A DNA stretch of 64,000 nucleotides from Hyperoplus lanceolatus (taxonomy: Eukaryota > Chordata > Actinopteri > Uranoscopiformes > Ammodytidae). A program made the position numbers and the translations under genes. The stretch covers positions 22,403,501 to 22,467,500 of the forward strand of contig CM049410.1 of the NCBI GenBank assembly GCA_026929865.2. The letters are read 5' to 3'. Below the pieces are notes generated by a model. The model did not search any database. It was not told where the DNA came from and saw nothing but the letters and a program-made list of their open reading frames with translations. Numbering within the stretch: the stretch's first letter is position 1; the number at the start of each line of letters is the position of its first letter. Of this stretch, positions 12,672 through 23,954 are shown in pieces.

Positions 12672-13270
12672 GCTGGATCTCAATTCAGGGGTTACAGCCT
12701 ACGTGGGCTGCATTTGAAGACCGATTGCGTCATAGCGGCGCGCAAAGGCTTGTTCCATTTGCGACGATTTGTAAGGCTCCTTCATATGCGGCCGAGAAAT
12801 GCAGCCTTCGTTTCACGGTTTGAAGGCTGCAACAGATGCATCCTTCGCGGCCCAACATATCCCAAGATTCATTGCGTTTTTTTCCAGAGATGGCATAAAA
12901 TAAAATAAAAAATAACAAAACAGCAACGTGTTGCTCCATCTTCTTAACTTTTATCTTCCTTTCTTTTTTTCTTGTACTTTTCTTTCTTTTCGTGTGGTAG
13001 GCAACTTCTTTTTCTTTTTTCCTCCGTTGACAAGGCTGTTTCCGTTGGCAGCAATCAGGGTTGCTAGTCAGCACAGGAGCGGCGAGTCGTCACGCAAGGC
13101 AACGGCTTGTTACGCAAACCGGAAATGCTCGTAAAAGGAGACCCTGCGAAGACCGTCTCGTTTAACAACGCTCGTTCGGCCTTCGAATCGGGCTTCACAG
13201 GCTATAGCCTTCATAGACCGCGTAGGCCGCGTCATTCCAAGGATGCGGTCTCTGTAATGGGATACAGTGA
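12672..13270. mobile_element. Degenerate inverted-repeat element (putative MITE)
   Basis: The left part contains AGCCTACGTGGGCTGCATTT and GCATCCTTCGCGGCC. The right part contains inverses (CTTCATAGACCGCGTAGGCC and CCAAGGATGCGGTC). The outer edges, TCTCAATTCAGGGG on the left and CATTACAGAGACCG inverted on the right, are only roughly alike, and I could not find a target duplication. CpG-rich compared with its surroundings. Boundaries are approximate. Confidence 0.4.
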
Positions 13271-13975
13271 CCGTGTGAGAATATTTGTGCCCATTTTGCA
13301 GATGCTATGCTCTATGCTGTGGTTGGATTGTGCGGTGTGCCGGCCTGGTTTTATCCGTTAAAGGAGGGTGGTGGTTGGGTTTGTGTTTTATGTTAAAGGT
13401 CACATATTATGCTAAATGCACTTTTTAAATGTGTTCTAACATATCCATGGGTCCACGGTGTGCCTAGAGACTGCCAAAATATCAAAAAAATAACAATCTC
13501 TCCTTTTCTCACTCTCCCCCTTTCTGAAACCCCCACCCCTCCCCCCAATATACTCGAGTCAGAATTCTCGCCGACCATTACGTCACAGTTGGCACAGCCA
13601 CATCCCCATATTTTCTTTATATGTCCATGCTTCCCCCCCACATTAGTAACCAGAAACGTCCACCATGTAGTAGTCTATGATAACCCCACACCCCCAATTC
13701 TTATTGGTCCACGGCCCCGAGATCCGATGGAAAATTTTCCGAGCGACACCCATGTTGCTTTCTTCGCTAAGCGACAAGATGCCCATAGTACAGCCTGAAT
13801 GTTACATACACCAACACAGAATGCTTTTGCTCATACTCCACTAATTTATCTTAACCACAGAAGTCTATTAATGCCTCATTTTTAATAACACAATGGATAG
13901 GAAGCTACTAGTGCTTTTTTTTAAACGGTGAAACTAAAATAATTGTTTTTATTGGTATTTTTGCCTGCCTGGTGT

Positions 13976-15129
13976 CAGTGGCGTGGCGTGGGGATTTTTT
14001 TTTGAGGAAGCCAAGTGAGACAACACCTTTAATCTACATGTTTATTGGAAGGTGGGGGACAGAAAAGAGTAGGCTACGTCGCAGCTTGTATTTAATGTAA
14101 CTACAAGAGCTATTATAGCGCCTGGTCACTTTACCAGGATTTACACACGCCTGTAATCTGTCCGACACCGCTCGTTCGCTCGCTCTCTCTCTCTCTCTCT
14201 CTCTTTCACTCACTCACTCACTCTCTCACTCACAATATAATTAGGGGACATTTTAGGCTATTTTAAGTTTCACGTTCACGTGAGACACGACTCACACAAT
14301 CAGTTGTATGTGCTTGACATACACACATACTTTCTATACATCCTTTTCGTTTAAGAACTAGGCCAAATGTTCATTAACAACGCTACTTAAGACAACCCAG
14401 AACAACTTCAGTGGATATCAATGCAACTTAATCAAGGCAATCAAGGCACATTCAGCAATAAAATAACACAAAGCATAACACACATAGCTACACGGACAGT
14501 TAAGGGAACAGTTAACCTGCGCCGGGAGAAGGTGTGTATTTTACTCACTATTTGTAGAGGAAGGCCATTAGCTGAAGATTGCCGCTACCAGCTAGCCACT
14601 CGCTGCGGACATAGTTCTCCTCACTGAAAGTGCGATAAACTCTCCACACGCATTGGCCTGCCGTCAGATTAGATTTTTAATGGCTCCTCATTTGGCAGTT
14701 TGGTAAAATTAGTTTTTACTAAATACTCAAAATCTCCACCCTCCATAACTGTTCTTGCTAATATGATAAGAATGCAAACATGCTAATCTCCCGCTATTGT
14801 TATTGTTGTTAAATTTCAGTGACGTTGATAATGATGCTTTGATTTGATTGGTGTGAAGCCAAGGGCCGAGTGGCTTCCCTTGGCACCCTCATGACACCCT
14901 CCTGACCAATCACAGGAGGGCCAAGTACCGAGTGTGTAACTGTATAGGGGCGCTGTTTTGCGCATTGTGAAATGCTCAATGAGAGGAGAAAAATGGGGAA
15001 GAAATGTCAGCAACACAGCACCAAAGAATTACCGAAACTGTTAACAAAAATGTTTTTATTGGCTGACAACTACAGCCTAAAAAACAGGGAAGCCTGGCTT
15101 CCCTTGGCCTCCGGGAGAAAACGCCACTG
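13976..15129. mobile_element. hAT-like nonautonomous element
   Basis: The ends are CAGTGGCGTGGCG on the left and the inverse of CAGTGGCGTTTTC on the right, the classic hAT terminus. Flanking octamers are CCTGGTGT (13968-13975) and TCTGGTGT (15130-15137), an 8-bp duplication with one mismatch. Subterminal AAGCCAAG/CTTCCCTTGGC words are repeated near both ends. No transposase is encoded. Confidence 0.8.
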
Positions 15130-15164
15130 TCTGGTGTATAGCTATTAGCTTTGGGACAAGCAAC

Positions 15165-15510
15165 CAGCTTTTGCTCATAACACGCTGTTTATATTCCCCA
15201 CAGCAGTCTGGAAATGCCTCGTTTTTAGCAAGACAAAGCATAGGAAGGTAATAGATCGAAGTCTAGCTTTGAAGCAAATTTTTTCACTGATTTTCGTGAT
15301 ATTTTTAGCCGTTAGCTTCCGAGCTAGCTTCGGGAAAAGCATTGATATTTTGCCCATAAGAAGCTCTTTATATTCTCCACAGCAGTCTGAAAATTCCTCC
15401 TTTTTAGCCAGACAAAGCATTGGAAGGTAATAGAGTTTAAGTCTAACTTTGAAGCTAATTTTTTCACTGATTTTCGTGATATTTTTAGCCGTTAGCTTCC
15501 GTGCTAACAT
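15165..15510. repeat. Two ~180-bp tandem repeats
   Basis: GCAGTCTGGAAATGCCTCG (about 15202) recurs as GCAGTCTGAAAATTCCTCC (about 15381), and CACTGATTTTCGTGATATTT recurs about 180 bp apart. This explains the internally repeated minus-strand frame at 15175-15510. Confidence 0.8.
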
Positions 15511-16285
15511 TCAGTACAGGCACTGTGGACAGGCTACTACTACAGGCTATGGACCCTTCGCTTCCAGAGAGGGGCGGGGGAAGCTCATAGATTGTATATT
15601 TACGAGGGGAGCTGCAGCTCTGTTTCAAAAATAGGCCACCGTGAGATTAGCTGAACATCAGGGTATAGAGGCATACTACAATAAATGATCTGAACGTTTT
15701 TTTCAGCAAACAACTAAAGAAAAAAGTATTAGGGACCTCTAAGACCATGTAATATTGACAGAAAAGTGTATAATATGTGAGCTTTAATTTATCTTTCATT
15801 CGTCATTGAATTATAGATCTGTTAATGTTAATATTTTTCGGTATTTTTCATGCGTTATTGACAGTGTGTAGAGACAGAGGTGGAAAAAAAAGGGCGACAC
15901 CCTTACCCACTGTGCCACGGTCGCCCCCACATATTTAAACAACTCCCATTCTTCTTTCATACCACATAACATCAATTGTTACTCACAGGTCCACATCGGG
16001 ACGCAACAGTCTTCTCTACCAAATATTGCCGGTGTGGTGCTAAAAAGTGATTTCACTCAAACGCTATAGCTCCCAGTTTGGCATGTTTTATTTTTTATAC
16101 AGCTTATTTGATCAGGATCATAATATGCAAATGATTTGGTAATGGCAAAGATGTCTTTTTAAAACTTTTAACATTTCTTGTAACCAAATAATCACAAAGC
16201 AATCACGTTTGCAGTTTAGCGTGATCAGCCATGATGTGATTAATGCCCAACCCTTCCATTTTATCTGGTCAGAAACAAAAGCATG

Positions 16286-17218
16286 TTAAAGCGGCTACGA
16301 GTAACATTTAAATATATTTTAAACAGCCTCATGTTTCCTCTCAAAATCATAAATTACCTTTAACAGCAAACGAGACCATCAGTGCAAAGAAAGACGTTTT
16401 TATATAGTTTTTATTACTGCATTTGATCTGGTCGTACACCCAGTCCGATTTTCGGTTCACGCGTGCATGCTCTATGGTCACATATCCGTATTGGTCACAG
16501 ATTTCAGTGTGGCGCAGGAACGTGAATTGAGAAGCCTATCCCTCCAGGTGAGGGAAGGGGAGCGGGAGCCTTGTTTGAGACAGTTATTTGTCGTCATAAT
16601 GACTGATAACGGGGCTGAACCATCAAAGAAAGAAAAGAAAATGCAATGAAGGAAAGCTAAAAGGGAGAGTGATAGTCGGGCGGGAGGGCGTTGCCAAGCA
16701 ACGTATATACAATTTCACGCAGCGAAACTAGACTGCAGTGTTTACTCCTAAATGAATGAGCGGTAGCCTACTAAAACAAAGTTTACTTTGCCTCACCAGC
16801 ATCATCAGATGACCATTATTCATCTGAAATAGTCATTATTTACAACAACACATTACCTCATCGTGATCCATACTAACTAACTGCCATCTCTCGTTCATTC
16901 GCTTTGTGTGAGGAAACGGGGACTCGTTCAGCTCCGTGAGAGGTGACAATGCATCAACTCATTGCAATCAGGTGTGTTTAGCACTTACTGGCATTAGTTG
17001 ATGCTGTCACCCATAGACTCATGTAGCCAAAAAGAGTCCGGTGCCCTCACACTTTCAACACACGGACACGCCACGCACCATATTGCTTCCTGATTATTTG
17101 ACTCTTGCACTCCCGGGACGAGCTACAAAACAGCTTCACGACAGCTGGCGTCGTAATAATACTACCGCTTTTGTTCAAAGGTGTCGCCAACGTGCCGACT
17201 TACTCGTAGTAGCTTTAA
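16286..17218. mobile_element. 933-bp TTAA-flanked element
   Basis: The left end is TTAAAGCGGCTACGAGTAA and the right end is the inverse of TTAAAGCTACTACGAGTAA (17 of 19 match), both at TTAA. No long coding frame is present. The family is distinct from the neighbouring TTAA elements because the internal termini differ. Confidence 0.75.
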
Positions 17219-17529
17219 ATGTTACATTATAAAATTCAAAAGAAATAATGATATCAGAGGTAGAATTGCAGAATTTTTTGTGTAATGTTATATTCTTTCA
17301 ATTTATCATTATGAAAGTGTTCTAGGAGTCACGTGTGTCAAGTGTGTGTGCATGCGAGTGTGTGAATATGTATTAATACACAAACCTCTTAAACCATTTT
17401 CAATGAATCATTACACCTGTTATGCAAATGTATGTGTATTTGCATGAATGTGTATTTCTCTTTGTGTTGCCATGGCTACCTCAGTGCCATACATTTCCGT
17501 ACTGAAGCAGTATGGAGCCAAGCAATACA

Positions 17530-17568
<39 letters not shown>

Positions 17569-18167
17569 CCTCCTGATGAACCAGCAACCGATTGCTTCGC
17601 CATCACCCATCTCTAGCACACACACACACGCGCGTACGTGCAATAAAACATACAGTGTGTATGAACCTGACGACACACACACATCAGTGTGACGGTGATG
17701 TGTGTTTAATGGGATTCAGTTCTTTTTAATCTGCTGCCTGCTGCACAGATGGAGGAAGAAGAGGATGTGCTCCACAACAAAAGAAAGACATGAAATAAGG
17801 AATTTTCTGTCTAAATGAAGGCAGCTCAGAACAGGAAAACAGAAAGCAGAGGAATATACTGTATCGCTTGGCAGAAACGGGGCGTAAAAGACACTCAGAT
17901 TTTTACAGTTGAGAAAAACAATCATTACTTTTATAGGGATTAGGCTTCAAGGAATTCCTATATTTAAAAGATAATTTAAACAATTATGTACAAAACGAAT
18001 ATTTGATAGCTAAAGCGACGCTTTAGCCTTTTGTGTCCCAACATTATTACTTTTAGTTAATATATTAATCGATCCTATCATTAATCATATCGATTCATTT
18101 TACTCTATGCAAGTAATCCCAAGAAACCCATGTTATTTAAAATGGTATGCTGCTTACCGTTAACAAA
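17219..18167. other. Noncoding stretch with (GT)18 array
   Basis: A (TG)n array runs from 17532 to 17567 with smaller CA runs at 17619-17632. The frames at 17432-17692 are repeat translations. Nothing else is recognised. Confidence 0.5.
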
Positions 18168-18254
18168 TTAACCCATAAGGACCCATGGTGACACCCCAAC
18201 ACACACTTTGAATGTCCTACACTCTTCCTTATACAGCTTTTTGACTTTTACTCA

Positions 18255-19569
18255 TTAAAGCTGCAGTTGATACTTTCAGCCGTTGGGATCCCAACGGCTG
18301 TTTTCCCAACGCTCTACCTGCTGTAGCTCCTCCCTCTGAACGACAGCTATGCGCGTTCATGTGAATTCAGTTACATTGACAGGAGACAAACACCATGTCC
18401 GATTCCGAGGTGATTAAACATTAGTAATGATAACTACATACGTACATCTTGAGCATACATTTTAATCACAGACATACCATGTATGTTAGCTTAAAATCAT
18501 TGTAAGTGTGCTGGTAGGCCTAACAAAAGTAGCTGTAACAGCCAGGCAAGATAGCAAACTAATTGTAACAGAGTGGAGAGGTGTGTGTTTATCTCCTACT
18601 ATCTATGCTGCGCTGACCGCAGCTGGGAGGGGCTGCTCGGGAAGTGTTGCCAACTTAGCGATTTTGTCGCTATATTTAGCTACTTTTCAGCCCCCCTGGT
18701 GACTTTTTTTTTCAAAACAGCGACAAGCGAAAAATCTAGCTTTTTTTCTGGTGTAATTGGTGACTTTTTCGCCGAAGCAAATATCACTTTTAACGCTTCT
18801 CAACGAGCAGCGGGAGCCTCCTGGCCCGTCCCCCGTCACAGAGGACTGACAGACGGCCCGGTCCTCGCGCAACAGCCCCTCCCCTCCCCTCCCAGGAGAT
18901 AGGCTACACCTCTCAGCTCGGGGCTGCTGCGCGAGGAGCGGGCTGCGTGTCAGTGCTCCCGCTGCTCGTTGAGAAGAGATGATACTTGCTTTGGCGAAAA
19001 AAGTCACCAATAACATCAGAAAAAAAAAGCTAGATTTGTCGCTTGTCGCTGTTTTGAAAAAAAGTCGCGAGGTCGCGGTCGGAGAGGTCTTGTGATAGGG
19101 CAAGAAGACATGACCGGTGTACTTTTTTTCAAGCTCTCTCCGTCTCCCTTTCAGCAGTTAACTTTTCAATATTCGTCTTTCCTCGTTTTTTTGCTGTCTT
19201 AGCGGTGTTAGTTGTTAGTATCCTGGGAATGGTAAATTGAGGGTTCGTTTGTGAAGACATTGCTACTCGCTGTCCGCCGTAGTAGCAGTAGGCTAGTGCC
19301 AGACTGCTAGGGTCGTGAACGCTCACGCAACTGACGCATCAACGTCGTTGCCAAGGTCCCACAGCCAATAAGAACGGAGAATCTGACCTCGCTCTGATTG
19401 GTCAAAATTAACATGAGCGGTGGCAATTTTGGGGGGCAGCACACAGAGGCAGGGGGGAGCAAAGTGATAAAAAAATATTTTCAGACCACTTCACCTACAT
19501 ATAGCTGAATGGCTATTATGACAGTTTTGCCAAATATTACAGTAAAAAAACTCTCAACTGCAGCTTTAA
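18255..19569. mobile_element. TTAA-flanked element nested in piggyBac
   Basis: The ends are TTAAAGCTGCAGTTGA and its inverse TCAACTGCAGCTTTAA, each at TTAA. Removing it joins piggyBac sequence on both sides. Within it, 18708-18812 and 18958-19062 form a second inverted repeat (CAAAACAGCGACAAGCG and its inverse), so a foldback MITE probably inserted here too. It has no coding capacity; the minus-strand frame 18687-19103 is a translation of the palindrome. Confidence 0.75.
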
Positions 19570-20103
19570 GTCCCTAAGTGACATATACTCAACGTCCTGG
19601 TGTGGTGGATATGTGACAGTCATGTGACTATGTCAGGAAGTGACTTCCCAAAAATTGCATTGTGACATGTGCACACAAGTGAAGGACCCAGCTCATTTTA
19701 AAAATATTTTCTTTGTTACTAAAGGTGAGTTTAAACCCATTCAACAATTATAATGCGTTAATAAGGTGTCCTTTATTACATTTAACATAGTCTGACCATA
19801 TTTCATGAACAAATTAATGTAGAACAAGTTAGGAAAATATCGCTGTGACGTATACGTCACATCGGGTTTTAGCCTTAAAATATTCTTGGAAATTCTGATG
19901 TGACATATTTGTCACAATAACAAGAATTGTAATAAGCCGCTCAATTAGCTACGCTGTTTCAATTAATATATGTTCTTTTGTGCAATTCAAAGTACATTTG
20001 AACATATATAATAAAAAAAATAATTATAAATTATTATGTTATTGATCAAATATATTACAAAACTATTTTTGCATATCTGTAAATAAAAACAATTCACTGT
20101 CCT

Positions 20104-20334
20104 ATGCTGGTCCCATTTGAATGTAATAGGCTATTGTTTCATTTCTTTCTTATGAATAAGCACTACACTGTTGAGAATGCACTTGAGATCATCATGGGAG
20201 ATGAAAGTGAATTTGAAGGCTGTGACGACGATAGCTCGGATGAAGACTCAGATTACACTCCCAACAAAAAAGAAATGGAGAGGGAGTGGTGTGGCGATTC
20301 AGACTCTAGTGAATCAAGTGATGCAGATAGATGA
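20104..20334 (+). pseudogene. piggyBac transposase N-terminal remnant
   Basis: A 76-codon frame. From the second Met it reads MNKHYTVENALEIIMGDESE, followed by a strongly acidic Ser/Asp/Glu stretch (DDDSSDEDSDYTP). This short helix followed by an acidic linker is the usual N-terminus of fish piggyBac transposases (PGBD-like), which cut and paste at TTAA. The frame ends at a stop after about 76 residues, whereas intact proteins are several hundred residues long. The DDD catalytic core and the C-terminal Cys-rich domain are missing. Its place inside a TTAA-bounded element with matching ends supports the call. Confidence 0.6.
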
Positions 20335-20409
20335 AGTGCCACAACCAAACACAACGGTTGAAGGAAAAAAACTATTTTCTTGGAGAAAAGCAGGCCTCCC
20401 CTGGCAGGC

Positions 20410-20868
20410 CTAGAGGGCGGGTCCCCTCAAGAAAGTATGTAGTGGGCTCAGGAACTGGACAGTGTTCGTGTGGTTGCTTGAGCGCCTTCAGGAGCTGGTA
20501 GCTAGCATGCTGGAGGCCGGGGACTGGAGCTAGCTGCTGGAGGCCGAGGTCGACTCGGAAGCTGGAGAGCATTGTGGTAATGGAAGGCAATCCAAACTTG
20601 CCCGGGGGCAGAGGCTTTAAGCTGGGGACCGGGGGCAGAGGCTTGTAACTGGGGAGACAAACTCAGGAGGGTATAAAAAGCTCTTTGCCCACTCTGGCAG
20701 GGACTCCCCAAGCCAAGGCTGTAGCTCCACAGCTTGGCGTGCCAGCGTCAAGGCTGCCTCTCGGTGGTCGAGTGTGGGGCCCTTCTCCCGGGCTTTCTTG
20801 AGGCAAGAAATGGTAAATGTTACCTCCTCAAGCTGGGTCTGCTGGGTCCATACTTGGTCTGAGTATTC
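20410..20868 (-). pseudogene. Gypsy-type gag N-terminal remnant
   Basis: Lying directly after the LTR on the minus strand, this region starts with CAGAATACTCAGACCA and then ATGGACCCAGCAGACCC, the layout of primer region and gag start seen in fish Ty3/gypsy elements. The translated text contains WTQQTQLEEVTFTISCLKKA and a Pro/Ala-rich part. No protease or polymerase follows, and stops and frame changes break it. The left boundary is approximate because the junction with piggyBac sequence is unclear. Confidence 0.45.
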
Positions 20869-21234
20869 TGTTACGGTGAGTGGCAGACAGGCAGGCAAGG
20901 AGGACTCAGATGCAGACAGTTTCACTAGAAGACTATTTATTCCTTCCAAAAACTCCAAGAGGCGCAAAAAAGGCTAGGCACATGGACCACAGGGACAGAC
21001 TCACCGACAGGTACAATAATCAGACAGGGAACAAAGACACACAGGGAGTTATATACACACACAAGACAGGGCAGACAACGAGGGACAGGTGCAACACATT
21101 AGGGGAGGGAGCAGCAATCAAACAAGAGGGAAACTTGACAGGACATGGGGAGGAACAAGACAGACATACCAAAATAAAACAGGAAACACAGGGAACACCA
21201 AAACAAGACAAGACAAAGACAGACCATGACAACA
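20869..21234 (-). repeat. 366-bp LTR, minus orientation
   Basis: On the minus strand it begins TGTTGTCATGGTC and ends CACCGTAACA, the TG...CA ends of an LTR. It has a TATA-like TATATAACTC about 180 bp in, and an AATAAA signal (complement at 20936-20941) about 70 bp before its end. It is followed by a gag-like start, so this is the 5' LTR of a Ty3/gypsy-type element whose remainder is lost. No second LTR or target duplication was found. Confidence 0.7.
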
Positions 21235-21830
21235 GTATCCAATGAGGCAATGTTATGTGATTCTATTCAGTTTGCGCATTTTGTGACGTAAAACAAATCT
21301 TCAAAATAATTTGTTGTTAAACAGAACTGTTAAAGTCACAATATTGATGTTGTGGAAATGCAAATACAAATGCAAATGTGTGTTACTAAGCAGAACAACT
21401 GTCATGTTGATTCATTTTAAAATAAGGAATACATTTACCATAAACGCCCAATGTGACATATTTGTCACATCACAGATCTTTGACATTAAGGGGTAGTATT
21501 TGAAAAAAACTTAAGAAATGTGTTCTTTGTGCTCCACTTGGTCTGTGTTATATCCCCCATATTTTTCCTTTAAGGGGAAATGGGTCTGGGTTCTTATGGG
21601 TTAAGATTGAGATGTTCAACCGTGAAATGTGTACTGTGAAAAATGAACTCAATAATCTCAGGGCCACATCCACTAAGAATGGATTGCGCCCGCAATCTGC
21701 AACGTTTTAGTACCATATCCACTAAGGAATTTGCACTAATTATGTACCAGCGCTAACACGGCCACAAAGTTTTCCAGCTGTGCGCAGTTTGCCCTCGTTT
21801 AGTGTTAACGTGAGTGAGCGGGCAGGCCCT

Positions 21831-22276
21831 GCAAACGAGGGATACATAGGCATTTGAAAGCTTTTCAGCAGAAAAACGTAACGACACGCAATGGTTTATA
21901 ACGGACATTGCCGGAGCAAAGACGTTACATGCTAACATTTTGTCCAACAGACAAAGATCTCACACACACACACGGCGCAGGTGACAGAGCGCTCACTCCG
22001 ATGCTTTTTCCAAAAACCAACTCACCAGTAAACTAAAGAGAAAGACGAATCGAGTAATATGACACTATATGAATATAGCACCAACAGCATTTCACAGTTT
22101 TAACACATGGACGTGGCCATGACAATTCAACAAATATTTGTTGCGTGCATTAAAAGCTTTGAAGGGCTGCTGCTACAGCTCATCTCGTGACACGGTGCAA
22201 TGTACTTTATAAACAATTGCATGTCGATATGTTAACGTCTGAAAAACGTTCAAATGCCTACGTATCCCTCGTTTGC
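21831..22276. mobile_element. Inverted-repeat MITE, ~446 bp
   Basis: GCAAACGAGGGATACATAGG at the left edge is mirrored by CCTACGTATCCCTCGTTTGC at the right edge, with complementarity continuing about 16 bases inward. No target duplication is recognised, so the true ends may lie further out. The sequence GGGCCACATCCACTAAG upstream (about 21660) may belong to the same or another element. Confidence 0.5.
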
Positions 22277-23041
22277 AGAAGCGTTCACTGACATTTTTCT
22301 CTGGCGACTTAAATTCTATAATCTGCTTCCTCACAAGTGGGCTGTTACACACAGATCACAGGTTAATATAGTGACAGTTTTTTTTTATATAAAGCAGCGC
22401 TTAAATTAAATTAAATAAACCTGAACACCATCTTAACTGTTTTTCCCTATATAAATACACAACCCACTTCCTATAGATTTCCCCCCATAATGACTCAATA
22501 TTAATATAATTTAATTTGTTGACAGGGAGACAGGGAGAGGCCCTGTTTCAACCCAGCACTAACATGTGGATGGAGTGATCCAAACACAAGTGGACAGCTC
22601 TCAGTCCGTGTGTTCACACCTGGCAGTATACATGCGTCTTCTGTGTCCTATTCCACTTCCCCGCTCCGTATGTAAATCAACACCTACATCATTCCCGTTA
22701 GCGTTGCTTCTTTACCGGGAAAAAGAAAGATGGTCCAACACCTCATACAAGGGACAGCTAACTCTGTCTCTGCCGGACTTGTTATTATTGTCTTTTGCCT
22801 TTCTGAAGGAATTCCTCGTACTTCCGACATCTCCGCCTTCGTTACCCCCGACAATTTTGATGTAGTGTTAGCGACACTGCCGTATATGATGTTGGTCATG
22901 ACGTATGTACATGAACGAGTCTGACATGCATGGCTATCCCGGAGATAAAGCATCAGTACTGATAAACAGTTGTCCGCTCGTCTCATTCATATGGTAACCT
23001 ACAACATCACAAGTATCAAGCCTTTTGGTCTCTGAAACGAA
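22277..23041. other. Noncoding stretch, nothing recognised
   Basis: Frames at 22566-22865 and 22684-22986 have no recognisable domain. No repeats or element ends were identified. Confidence 0.45.
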
Positions 23042-23165
23042 CCCGTAACCTTTCAGTGCTTAATGCACACCGTGCTGTCTGGTGTAAAAAATTGCGGAGT
23101 GTACCTGGATGATATTGTTACGTATACAAACACCTGGTCTGAGTACATCGACGAAGAGGATACGA
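23042..23165 (+). pseudogene. Gypsy reverse transcriptase fragment (YLDD part)
   Basis: The plus strand encodes FQCLMHTVLSGVKNCGVYLD followed by DIVTYTNTW. FxxLM...VYLDD is the catalytic segment of Ty3/gypsy reverse transcriptase, with the YLDD aspartates. It is only about 40 codons long and soon loses the frame. It abuts an oppositely oriented upstream part of the same domain. Confidence 0.55.
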
Positions 23166-23450
23166 ATCTGCCTAAGGGACACCATTAACGTTGCGGAAGC
23201 CTGTGCAAAAACACAGTGTTTTGTCTGCCTTGGGTACAAGGAGACAGGGAGAACACCACAGATCAGAGCTGGGGACGGCTAACCCATTTTCCAACAGGCA
23301 ATCAACTTCCTGGAAAAGTGCGAGTTTTGCGGGGTTTACACGGTAAGTGTGCTGCTTAACTGGGTAGTGATCAATATCAACGTTGTGGGAGAGGACAGTG
23401 GTGAGGGACTGGAGTCTGGACGTCTGAGAAAAGAGAGAGATTGGTTTCAA
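23166..23450 (-). pseudogene. Gypsy reverse transcriptase fragment (N-terminal part)
   Basis: On the minus strand the 92-codon frame includes HYPVKQHTYRVNPAKLALFQ, LLENGLAVPSSDLWCSPCLL and VPKADKTLCFCTGFRNVN. This is the N-terminal block of Ty3/gypsy reverse transcriptase (PVKQ-YR, SPWSSP-like, VPK-DG, R-C-DFR-LN). Relative to 23042-23165 it is inverted, so the two pieces do not form one gene as they stand. Confidence 0.65.
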
Positions 23451-23582
23451 TTAATTGAATGAGATCATCCTAGGCTGAATGATCCAAATGGCGCATGTGG
23501 GATTTTAGATTTTCAAGAATCTCTGAGTTGATAACCTGATTTGGTTTGCCACTAACCTCACAGACATGGCACAAGTGACAAA

Positions 23583-23765
23583 ATGTGTGTTACCTACTAC
23601 ATAGGTAGCACAAAAAAAAAAAACTAACACATAGGTTTTTTTTTTGGTGCTACCTAACATAGGTTTTTCTTTTGTGTTACCTACAACATAGGTGTTTTTT
23701 GTTGTTGTGCTACCTAACAAGTTTTGTTTTGTGCTACCTTCCCACTACATACGTTTTTTTCCCCC
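23583..23765. repeat. Short cluster of ACCTA/TAGGT hairpin repeats
   Basis: Alternating GTGTTACCTACTACATAGG, poly(A) or poly(T), and GTGCTACCTAACATAGG words, the same vocabulary as the large array at 39661-42018. Only a few degenerate units are present and no flanking inverted ends were found. Confidence 0.7.
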
Positions 23766-23954
23766 TACTACACATAAGATTCTCCATGCTGACTTATCCG
23801 AGGCTGCTGTTAAGAGAATTAATTGTCAACCCTTTTTATAACAACTTATGAAAACCCATTAATGGAAAGCTGTGATGTAAACAGTTTTTTATTTAAAGTG
23901 GATTCAATTATAAAGCATAATTTATTAACATTTGATTAATTTGGCTAACATTAA

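Larger units (their letters stand above)
13393..15787. mobile_element. TTAA-flanked DNA transposon, hAT nested inside
   Basis: The left edge is TTAAAGGTCACATATTATG and the right edge is its near-inverse (ATAATATGTGAGCTTTAA), so both ends lie at TTAA. TTAA target duplications are the mark of piggyBac and Kolobok transposases. There is no transposase frame, so it is nonautonomous. It contains roughly 180-bp tandem repeats (15165-15510, with a divergent third copy near 13830-13915) and is interrupted by the hAT-like element at 13976-15129. Confidence 0.75.
18168..21604 (+). mobile_element. Decayed piggyBac transposon
   Basis: The left end TTAACCCATAAGGACCCA and the right end, inverse TTAACCCATAAGAACCCA, match at 17 of 18 positions and lie exactly at TTAA, as piggyBac insertion requires. 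Only the acidic N-terminus of a transposase survives (20104-20334). Subterminal palindromes of the form GTGAC-N6-GTCAC recur near both ends (about 19846-19860, 19900-19916, 21451-21468). The interior was invaded by another TTAA element (18255-19569) and by a gypsy-type LTR fragment, which replaced most of the transposase. The catalytic core is absent. Confidence 0.75.
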
